Assembly (NCBI GenBank): GCA_937920255.1
Contig: CALDSL010000014.1
Location: 1-12,740 of the forward strand
Length of the DNA stretch: 12,740 nucleotides
Direction of reading: 5' to 3'
Source of the DNA: an uncultured Anaerolineaceae bacterium
GTDB taxonomy: Bacteria > Chloroflexota > Anaerolineae > Anaerolineales > Anaerolineaceae
The notes beneath the pieces were generated by a model. It had not been told where the DNA came from. It ran no database searches and saw only the letters and a list, made by a program, of their open reading frames with translations. Shown here piece after piece: positions 6,667-12,043 of this stretch; positions within the stretch are counted from its first letter, which is position 1; every line of letters begins with the position of its first letter. Made by a program: the position numbers and the translations under genes.

Positions 6667-6978
6667 ATGAATATCCTGTTATCTCCCCCGGTCGCATTCC
6701 TGTTGTACATTCCTCTCGTGCTGGCGCTGGTATGGCTGGGTAAACGCCTGGCCGGTTCAGAAAGCACCAATGAAGTCAAGAGCAGTGTTTACGGCAGCGG
6801 CGAGGCTCCGCCCAGTGGAGCCGCCGCCCCGGGTTACAAGCCGTTTTTCCTGATTGCGTTCTTTTTTGCCATCCTGCACCTGGGCGTGCTGGTGCTGGCC
6901 AGCGGGATGACCACCATCAGCCCGGCCATCTATCTGGTGGGTTTGCTGGTCGCGCTGGTGGCGTTGATCCTGGGTTAA
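6667..6978 (+). CDS. Small NuoA-like three-helix membrane subunit (divergent)
   Basis: The 103-residue protein has three membrane segments (about 9-26, 59-78 and 85-102) and a loop with VYGSGEAPPS at residues 41-50, which recalls the YxCGExP loop of NuoA. Size, topology and the position between antiporter genes and the NuoB-like gene fit NuoA. However, the loop Cys of NuoA is replaced by Ser, and the conserved acidic pair of NuoA helix 2 (FDxE) is absent: the region reads FFAILHLGV. The ATG at 6667 follows only a weak purine tract (GAAAGAGA) and lies 16 bp after the upstream stop; an in-frame GTG or earlier start inside the upstream gene is unlikely. I call it NuoA-like by context and loop motif; it could instead be a lineage-specific hydrogenase membrane subunit. 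Confidence 0.6.
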   Translation: MNILLSPPVAFLLYIPLVLALVWLGKRLAGSESTNEVKSSVYGSGEAPPSGAAAPGYKPFFLIAFFFAILHLGVLVLASGMTTISPAIYLVGLLVALVALILG

Positions 6979-6994
6979 GGTTGAGGAGCGTTTT

Positions 6995-7444
6995 ATGGAA
7001 GGTAATTTTGAACGGACACTGATCGATGGATTGAATACCTGGGCGCGGACCAATTCACCCTGGGCAATCCATTACAACAGCGGCTCCTGTAACGGCTGCG
7101 ACATCGAAATCCTGGCCACCCTCACACCGCGCTATGATATCGAACGCCTGGGGATCAAACTGCAGGGCAGCCCGCGCCACGCGGACGTGCTCATATGCAC
7201 CGGGCCGGTGTCGCGCCAGTCGCGTGACCGGCTGGTTCGCATCTACGAGCAGATGCCCGATCCCAAATTCGTGGTGGCGGTCGGTTCCTGCGCCATTTCA
7301 GGCGGAGCCTTCCGCGGCCTGTATAACATCATGGGTGGAATTGACGAGGTCATCCCGGTGAATGTGTTTATCCCCGGCTGCCCGCCACGCCCGGAAGCCA
7401 TCATCTATGGTGTTGTGCAGCTTCTCGAAACGTTGAAAAAGTAG
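6995..7444 (+). CDS. Group 4 [NiFe] hydrogenase small subunit (NuoB/EchC/HyfI-type)
   Basis: This 149-residue protein carries the single proximal [4Fe-4S] cluster that feeds the Ni-Fe site. Ligands are C32 and C35 in SGSCNGCDIEIL, C99 in VGSCAISGG and C129 in IPGCPPRPEAI. The spaced C-x2-C of CNGCDIEIL is the hydrogenase version; complex I NuoB has an adjacent pair (CC), so this is a hydrogenase and not a NADH dehydrogenase subunit. It has no Tat signal and no second or third cluster domain, as expected for group 4 enzymes, and sits on the cytoplasmic side of the membrane. GAGGAG at 6983-6988 precedes the ATG. It begins the soluble module and is followed by the NuoC-like gene after 8 bp. Confidence 0.93.
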   Translation: MEGNFERTLIDGLNTWARTNSPWAIHYNSGSCNGCDIEILATLTPRYDIERLGIKLQGSPRHADVLICTGPVSRQSRDRLVRIYEQMPDPKFVVAVGSCAISGGAFRGLYNIMGGIDEVIPVNVFIPGCPPRPEAIIYGVVQLLETLKK

Positions 7445-7452
7445 GAGCTGAG

Positions 7453-7992
7453 ATGAACCCGGAAAATACGTTTGAACGAGCAACCGAGCTTCTGGCACCC
7501 TGGGCGCGCTGGTCGAAAATGGTTCAGCCCAATATGATGGAAGTCTCCGTCTCCAGAAACCACCTGCTGCAGTGCGTCCAGGCGCTGCTGGATGCCGGGT
7601 GGGGATACCTGAGCGCGATCACGGGCATGCACATCCCTGGTGTGGAGAACACCACCGACATCGAAAAACAGTGGAGCCGCCTGAGCCAGGAAGGCGAGTT
7701 GAGCTACCGCCCGCCCCACACCGGCGATTCGTTCCTGGTGCTGTACCACTTCTGCGAGGGCGACCTTGTGCTGAACCTGCGCGTTCACCCGCCCAGCCTG
7801 GAAGATTCGAATGTGCCTTCGCTCAGCCGCCTGATCCCGGTGGCCGGCATCTACGAACGCGAACTGCAGGAAATGTTTGGCGTCGTGGTGGATGACATCC
7901 CCGATGGATCGCACTTTTTGCTGCCGGAAGACTGGCCCGATGGTGTTTACCCGCTGCGGAAGGATTTTAAAGGTCTGCCCGAAGAGGTATAA
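7453..7992 (+). CDS. NuoC-like (30-kDa subunit/EchD-type) hydrogenase subunit
   Basis: The 179-residue protein is a stand-alone NuoC domain, a structural subunit that packs against the large and small subunits near the Fe-S relay. The C-terminal signature ERELQEMFGVVVDDIPD and the following LPEDWPDGVYPLRKDF (about residues 136-174) are typical of the 30-kDa family. In E. coli Hyc/Hyf this domain is fused to the large subunit (HycE, HyfG); here it is separate, as in Ech, Mbh and many complex I operons. AGGAG at 7443-7447 overlaps the stop of the upstream gene and serves the ATG at 7453. The next gene begins 11 bp downstream. Confidence 0.9.
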   Translation: MNPENTFERATELLAPWARWSKMVQPNMMEVSVSRNHLLQCVQALLDAGWGYLSAITGMHIPGVENTTDIEKQWSRLSQEGELSYRPPHTGDSFLVLYHFCEGDLVLNLRVHPPSLEDSNVPSLSRLIPVAGIYERELQEMFGVVVDDIPDGSHFLLPEDWPDGVYPLRKDFKGLPEEV

Positions 7993-8006
7993 GGAGAATT
8001 GCCGTG
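7991..8006 (+). promoter_or_regulatory. Ribosome binding site and GTG start of the hydrogenase large subunit
   Basis: AAGGAG at 7991-7996 overlaps the stop codon of the NuoC-like gene and lies 7 nt before GTG at 8004. No ATG at this site is available in frame, and the protein begins close to the conserved VPIGPQHPAL, so GTG is the start. Confidence 0.75.
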
Positions 8007-9188
8007 GAAGAACAAGTGCAAGCCAAAAACAAATTTGTTGTCCCGATCGGGCCGCAGCACCCCGCCTTGAAAGAGCCGGGCCATTTTGAATTTACCGTGG
8101 ATGGCGAGATCGTGGTCGGCGCGACGGTGCGGTTGGGATATGCCCACCGCGGCATCGAAAAAGGCTGCGAAGACCGCAACTGGGCGCAGGGCATGTACCT
8201 GGTCGAGCGCGTGTGCGGCATCTGCTCGCACATCCACGCCATGACTTTTGCCCTGGGCGCGGAAAAGCTGGCCAATGTCACCGCTCCGCCGCGCGCGCAG
8301 GCCATCCGCCTGCTGGTGGGCGAGCTGGAGCGCATCCACAGCCACATGCTGTGGCTGGGCGTGCAGGCACATGAAGGCGGCTTTGATACCCTGTTTATGT
8401 ATACCTGGCGCGACCGCGAAACGGTGATGGACCTGCTGGAGATGCTGACCGGCAACCGGGTGAACTACTCGGCCAACGTGCTGGGCGGCGTGAAATGCGA
8501 CGTGACGGACCCGATTGCCAGCGAAATCCTCAAAGGCATGGATTTTCTGGAGCAGCGCGCGCGTTACTATCTCGATATCGTCAGCACAGATGAGACCTTC
8601 CTCGGCCGCACACGCGACGTGGGTACGATGACCAAAGAACAGGCGCTGCGCATTGGGGCCATCGGCCCGACCGGACGCGCATCGGGGCTGGAGCGGGATG
8701 TGCGTCTCAATGCGCCTTATGCCGGTTACGTTGACTTCCCCATCAAGGTCGTCACCGAGCAGGGCGGCGACTTGCTGGCGCGTACGCTGGTGCGGGTGAA
8801 AGAACTGTTCGAGAGCATTCGCCTGATCCGCGAGGTGCTGGACAAACTGCCCCCGGGCGAGATTTCGGTGCGCATGCCGCGCCGTGTGCCCGAAGGCGCG
8901 GTGGTCAGCCGGGTGGAAGCCCCGCGCGGCGAGGTGCTGTACTACATGAAGAGCGCCGGGAGCGACAAGCCCGAGCGTATCAAGATCCGCACGCCAAGCA
9001 TCTGCAACTGGGCCACGGTGATGGCCACCGCGGTGGGGCACAAGCTGGCGGATATGCCCATGCTCCTGGCCGGTATCGACCCGTGTTTCTCTTGTTCTGA
9101 TCGCAGTGTCAAGATTGTTCGCCGCGACGACGAGCAGTACATGACCTGGGAAGCGTTACGGCAGTACGGGAATGGATTCTATCGATGA
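8004..9188 (+). CDS. Group 4 [NiFe] hydrogenase large (catalytic) subunit
   Basis: The 394-residue protein, homologous to NuoD/HycE/EchE, holds the Ni-Fe active site for 2H+ + 2e- to H2. Both metal-binding pairs are present: C71 and C74 in RVCGICSHIH near the N terminus and C361 and C364 in DPCFSCSDR near the C terminus. NuoD of complex I lacks these Cys, so this is a true hydrogenase. VPIGPQHPAL and LGYAHRGIEKG are shared family motifs. A 27-residue tail follows DPCFSCSDR; in HycE the equivalent tail is cut after this Arg once nickel is inserted, and a HycI-like protease is encoded at the end of this operon, so R367 is the likely processing site. Enzymes such as CooH and Ech do not need this step. 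The start is GTG with a good ribosome binding site. The stop overlaps the next ATG by 4 nt. Confidence 0.95.
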   Translation: MEEQVQAKNKFVVPIGPQHPALKEPGHFEFTVDGEIVVGATVRLGYAHRGIEKGCEDRNWAQGMYLVERVCGICSHIHAMTFALGAEKLANVTAPPRAQAIRLLVGELERIHSHMLWLGVQAHEGGFDTLFMYTWRDRETVMDLLEMLTGNRVNYSANVLGGVKCDVTDPIASEILKGMDFLEQRARYYLDIVSTDETFLGRTRDVGTMTKEQALRIGAIGPTGRASGLERDVRLNAPYAGYVDFPIKVVTEQGGDLLARTLVRVKELFESIRLIREVLDKLPPGEISVRMPRRVPEGAVVSRVEAPRGEVLYYMKSAGSDKPERIKIRTPSICNWATVMATAVGHKLADMPMLLAGIDPCFSCSDRSVKIVRRDDEQYMTWEALRQYGNGFYR

Positions 9189-10114
9189 GTGAACTGTCAT
9201 CCTTACTCGCATTGATGATTTTTCCTGGCGGTTTGGCGTTGCTGGCCGCCGGCCTGTTGTACGAATGGGCTGACCGCAAGTTGGTGGCGCAGTTGCAAAA
9301 CCGGCTGGGGCCGCGCTGGTTCCAACCCCTGGCCGATACGTTCAAGCTGCTGGCCAAGGAAGAAATCGTGCCGCAGGGCGTTCACAAAGGACTGTTCTGG
9401 GGCCTGCCGGTGGTGGCGGTGGCCGCCGCGCTGACGGCTGCGCTGTACGTGCCGCTGGCCGGCCTGAACCCGGCCGCCGCCTTCCGCGGTGATCTGATCG
9501 TGGCGCTGTACATGCTCAGCCTGCTGACCCTGTGCCTGGGCCTAGCCGGCGCGAATACCTATAATCGCTTTTCGGTCATTGGCGCTACGCGCACGCTGAC
9601 CCAATTGTTCTCGTACGAAGCGCCGTTCATGCTCTCGCTGCTTGGACCGGCGCTGGTGGCCGGTACCTGGCAGATCAGCAGCATCAACCAGTACGCCGCC
9701 GGCAACACCTGGATGATCCTCACTCAGCCGGTCGGTTTCGTCGTGGCGCTGGTAGGGCTGATGGGCAAGCTGGAACTGCCGCCCTTCGACGCCCCGGAAG
9801 CGGAGACCGAGATCGTCTCCGGTGCGCTGACCGAATACAGCGGGCGCGGGCTGGCGCTGTTCCATCTGGGCAAGGACATCGAACTGGTGATCGGACTGAC
9901 TCTGGTGAGCGCCTTCTACCTGGGCGGCCTGACCAACCCGCTGGCCTTCCTGTTGAAGACGCTGGCGCTGCTGCTGATATTGGCGGTGCTGCAAAGCCTG
10001 TTCGCCCGGCTGCGCATTGACCAGACGGTGGGGCTGTGGTGGCGCGTGGGCGCGCTGCTGGCGCTGGTGCAGCTGCTGCTGGTGATTGTGCTGAAAGGAA
10101 CCGGGGTGCTATGA
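9185..10114 (+). CDS. NuoH-like (HyfC/EchB-type) membrane anchor subunit
   Basis: The 309-residue protein has about eight membrane helices and matches NuoH, the subunit that anchors the soluble module and forms the entrance to the proton path. Visible family motifs are YEWADRKLVAQLQNRLGP (residues 26-43), E145 in LFSYEAPFML and the acidic cytoplasmic loop PPFDAPEAETEIVSGALTEYSG (near 199-220), which corresponds to PFDLPEAESELVAG in NuoH. The length matches NuoH (about 325) and HyfC (about 315). ATG overlaps the stop of the large subunit gene (ATGA), and its own stop overlaps the following start in the same way, so the three genes are probably translationally coupled. In a hydrogenase the quinone chamber of NuoH is expected to be reduced or absent; this cannot be judged here. 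Confidence 0.92.
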   Translation: MSELSSLLALMIFPGGLALLAAGLLYEWADRKLVAQLQNRLGPRWFQPLADTFKLLAKEEIVPQGVHKGLFWGLPVVAVAAALTAALYVPLAGLNPAAAFRGDLIVALYMLSLLTLCLGLAGANTYNRFSVIGATRTLTQLFSYEAPFMLSLLGPALVAGTWQISSINQYAAGNTWMILTQPVGFVVALVGLMGKLELPPFDAPEAETEIVSGALTEYSGRGLALFHLGKDIELVIGLTLVSAFYLGGLTNPLAFLLKTLALLLILAVLQSLFARLRIDQTVGLWWRVGALLALVQLLLVIVLKGTGVL

Positions 10115-10539
10115 AAATCGGCGTGATGATTAATGATCTGGTGCGCTCGCTGTTCAGCAAACCGGCCACCGAAAAATACCCGTTCGAAAAACGTCCCGCT
10201 CCCGAGCGCTTGCGCGGCAAGCTGTACTGGGATCCGGCGAAATGCACCGGCTGCCAGCTATGCGTCAAGGACTGTCCGTCCGAGGCGATCGAGCTGATCG
10301 TGCTGGATAAAGTCAACAAGCGGTTTGTGATGCGTTATCACATCGACCGCTGCACCTACTGCGGCCAGTGCGTGGAGAACTGCCGTCTGGAATGCCTGGG
10401 CATGTCGTCCGAGCAGTGGGAGCTGGCTTCTACCAAGAAAGAACCTTTTGAAGTTTTCTATGGCAAGGAAGAAGACATCCAGGAACTTATGGATCGACTG
10501 GATCACGCATCAGCTACCCCGCAAAACCGCCGAGACTGA
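10111..10539 (+). CDS. NuoI-like (HyfH/EchF-type) 2x[4Fe-4S] ferredoxin subunit
   Basis: The 142-residue protein has two [4Fe-4S] motifs: C45-x2-C48-x2-C51-x3-C55-P and C81-x2-C84-x2-C87-x3-C91. It passes electrons from a soluble donor, most likely reduced ferredoxin, to the small subunit cluster. The second motif lacks the usual Pro after its last Cys (CVENCRLECL). The N terminus MKIGVMINDLVRSLFSKPAT fits the membrane-lying helix of NuoI. The ATG at 10111 overlaps the NuoH-like stop (ATGA) and is preferred over a start at 10036, which would lie inside the upstream gene. The 3' end overlaps the maturation protease gene by about 80 nt. No NuoE, NuoF or NuoG homologue occurs in the window, so NADH is not the expected partner. 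Confidence 0.92.
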   Translation: MKIGVMINDLVRSLFSKPATEKYPFEKRPAPERLRGKLYWDPAKCTGCQLCVKDCPSEAIELIVLDKVNKRFVMRYHIDRCTYCGQCVENCRLECLGMSSEQWELASTKKEPFEVFYGKEEDIQELMDRLDHASATPQNRRD

Positions 10540-10993
10540 TCTTCCCACGCGCGTTGCGCTGGTGGGGATCGGCTCGGAGTTGAACGGTGATGATGCGGCG
10601 GGCGTAGCGGCCGCGCGGCTGCTGCGCCCGCTGTTTGCGCATGTGGAGCACGTGCTGGTGGTGGAGGCAGGTCCCGTGGCCGAAAATTCTACCGGCAGCC
10701 TGCGCCGCTTCCGGCCGGATGTGGTCATCCTGCTGGACGCGGCCTGGTTTGGCGGCGAGCCGGGCGAGATCCGCGGGCTGGATTGGCACGAAGCCGACGG
10801 GTTCAGCGCCTCCACCCACACCCTGCCGCTGAGCGTCTTTGCCAGCTACCTGGAATCCGAATTTGGCTGCAGTGTGCTGCTGCTGGGCGTGCAGGCCGCC
10901 AGCGTGGAGTTTGGCGACCCAATCAGCCCGGCGGTGAAGCGCGCTGTGCGACGCCTTGCCCGCGACCTGCACGGGGTGCTTTCTGAACATTGA
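10460..10993 (+). CDS. hycI: HycI-type hydrogenase maturation endopeptidase
   Basis: The 177-residue protein belongs to the HycI/HybD peptidase family, which removes the C-terminal tail of a NiFe hydrogenase large subunit after nickel insertion. It shows GIGSELNGDDAAG (residues 37-48), the acidic VILLDA segment with D93, PGEIRGLD and STHTLPL with H120. D45, D93 and H120 correspond to the nickel-sensing residues D16, D62 and H90 of E. coli HycI. The conserved fold begins near residue 31. The ATG at 10460 is the best start because no later ATG, GTG or TTG occurs before the conserved core, but it lies inside the NuoI-like gene with an 80-nt overlap and has no clear ribosome binding site; a TTG at 10448 is an alternative. 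It is the last gene of the operon, and its target is expected to be the large subunit encoded at 8004-9188. Confidence 0.88.
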   Translation: MARKKTSRNLWIDWITHQLPRKTAETDLPTRVALVGIGSELNGDDAAGVAAARLLRPLFAHVEHVLVVEAGPVAENSTGSLRRFRPDVVILLDAAWFGGEPGEIRGLDWHEADGFSASTHTLPLSVFASYLESEFGCSVLLLGVQAASVEFGDPISPAVKRAVRRLARDLHGVLSEH

Positions 10994-11015
10994 CGCGCCC
11001 TTCGAATAACGGAAG

Positions 11016-11064
11016 GAGGGATATTTTTCATTGGCAGCCAAGCTGTCAATGAAAAATATCCCTC
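11016..11064. repeat. Long perfect hairpin between convergent genes
   Basis: Two 18-bp arms, GAGGGATATTTTTCATTG (11016-11033) and its exact complement at 11047-11064, enclose GCAG/CTGT, which adds four more pairs (one G-T), leaving a 5-nt loop CCAAG. The stem is therefore about 22 bp. It sits in the 88-bp gap between the end of the hydrogenase operon and the convergent reductase gene, where a bidirectional terminator is expected. Unlike a standard terminator it has no T run after the stem on either strand; the T5/A5 tract lies inside the stem. It could be a terminator of unusual form, an mRNA 3' stabiliser or a copy of a small palindromic repeat. Confidence 0.7.
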
Positions 11065-11081
11065 ATGAAATTGACGATGGT

Positions 11082-11966
11082 TTACTCTACCTTCTCGTTG
11101 GCCATCATCTCGATGATGCCGAGCACGGCGGAATTGTCCATCTCGCCCATGCCGGTTTGCACCATGGCATTAAACATCTGCGCATTCACCGCCGAGGAGG
11201 GCAGGGGCACGCCGTACTCGCGGGCGGTTTCCAGCACGATATTCAGATCTTTGGCCTGCAGCCAGGCCTTGAACCCGGGTGCGCGGTTGCCGGCAAAAAT
11301 GCGCTGCGGCTTGACGTCCAGCGTCCAGCACTGCGCCGAGCCGCCCTTGATGGCTTCTACCACTTTGCGCGGGTCGGCGCCGGATTTCTGCGCAAAGACC
11401 ATCAACTCGCCCATCGCCACCATCTGCGCCGCGACCATGATCTGGTTGGCGGCCTTGGCAATCTGCCCCGCGCCCGCGTCGCCGATCAGGGTGATGGATT
11501 TGCCCATCGCTTGCAGCACCGGCAGCACCTTCTCCAGCGCGTCCGCCGGGCCGCCGACCATGATCGTCAGCGTGCCGTTGCGCGCGCCAATATCGCCGCC
11601 GCTGACGGGCGCGTCCAGCGCCTGCACGCCCTTTTCGGCCAGCCGTTCGGCCAGCATGCGCGCAGTGGCGGGCTTGATGGTGGAGTTATCGACAAAGATC
11701 AGGCCTGGATGCGCGCCTTCGATGATGCCGTTGGGGCCGAGCACCACCTGTTCCACGTCCGGGGAATCGGGCACGTTGGTAAAAACCACATCCACCTGGC
11801 GGGCCACGTCCGCCGGGCTGTCTGCGGGGCGCGCGCCCTCGGCTGCCAGCTCGTCTACGGATGCGCGGCTGCGGTTGTACACCACCAGCTGGAAACCGGC
11901 TTTGAGGATATTGCGCGCCATCGATTTTCCCATCAGGCCAAGACCGATATAACCGACTGTGAGCAT
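11082..11966 (-). CDS. garR: GarR/3-hydroxyisobutyrate dehydrogenase family NAD(P)-dependent reductase
   Basis: A 294-residue beta-hydroxyacid dehydrogenase, the usual length for this family. The N-terminal Rossmann fold has GYIGLGLMGKSMARNI (residues 5-20). The substrate motif DAPVSGGDIGARNGTL carries S122, and the catalytic Lys is K171 in AGAGQIAKAANQ with N174. GFKAWLQAKDL near 231-241 carries the conserved Lys (K239) at the C-terminal domain. The sequence is close in style to tartronate semialdehyde reductase (GarR/GlxR), which reduces 2-hydroxy-3-oxopropanoate to glycerate, but 3-hydroxyisobutyrate and related substrates are possible. AGGAG lies 5 nt before the ATG at 11966. It appears to be a single gene, convergent with the hydrogenase operon and separated from valS by a terminator. 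No pathway neighbours are visible, so substrate is uncertain. Confidence 0.9.
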   Translation of the reverse strand: MLTVGYIGLGLMGKSMARNILKAGFQLVVYNRSRASVDELAAEGARPADSPADVARQVDVVFTNVPDSPDVEQVVLGPNGIIEGAHPGLIFVDNSTIKPATARMLAERLAEKGVQALDAPVSGGDIGARNGTLTIMVGGPADALEKVLPVLQAMGKSITLIGDAGAGQIAKAANQIMVAAQMVAMGELMVFAQKSGADPRKVVEAIKGGSAQCWTLDVKPQRIFAGNRAPGFKAWLQAKDLNIVLETAREYGVPLPSSAVNAQMFNAMVQTGMGEMDNSAVLGIIEMMANEKVE

Positions 11967-11996
11967 AACATCTCCTGAAGAATGGAATGGGAGTGC

Positions 11997-12032
11997 AAAA
12001 ATTCAATGGACGGCCTGCGCCGTCCATTGAAT
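11997..12032 (-). terminator. Rho-independent terminator of valS
   Basis: A perfect 13-bp inverted repeat (ATTCAATGGACGG at 12001-12013 and its complement at 12020-12032, loop CCTGCG) is followed on the minus strand by a run of five T (12001-11997). It lies just after the valS stop codon and ahead of the garR-like gene in the direction of transcription, so the latter probably has its own promoter, or depends on read-through. Confidence 0.8.
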
Positions 12033-12043
12033 TATACCGGTTT

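Noticed and set aside
4839..6779. 646-codon open frame on the minus strand
   Set aside because: It lies antisense across the NuoL- and NuoN-like genes, is rich in His, Gln and Arg with no recognisable domain, and reflects codon bias of GC-rich DNA on the opposite strand.
7947..9041. 364-codon open frame on the minus strand
   Set aside because: Antisense shadow of the hydrogenase large subunit, which has both NiFe CxxC motifs.
6995..9188. Assignment as NADH dehydrogenase (complex I) NuoBCD
   Set aside because: The large subunit keeps both NiFe CxxC pairs, the small subunit has CNGC instead of the adjacent CC of NuoB, and a hydrogenase maturation protease is in the operon; NuoE, NuoF and NuoG are absent.
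10036..10110. Longer start for the NuoI-like gene at 10036
   Set aside because: It would lie deep in the NuoH-like gene and add 25 low-complexity residues; the ATG at 10111 gives the ATGA overlap typical of this operon.
11011..11020. Purine-rich GGAAGGAGGG resembling a ribosome binding site
   Set aside because: No real plus-strand gene follows; it overlaps the base of the long hairpin between two convergent genes.
11031..11978. 315-codon open frame on the plus strand
   Set aside because: It mirrors the GarR-like gene, whose minus-strand product has Rossmann and catalytic motifs; the plus-strand product has none and starts inside the hairpin.
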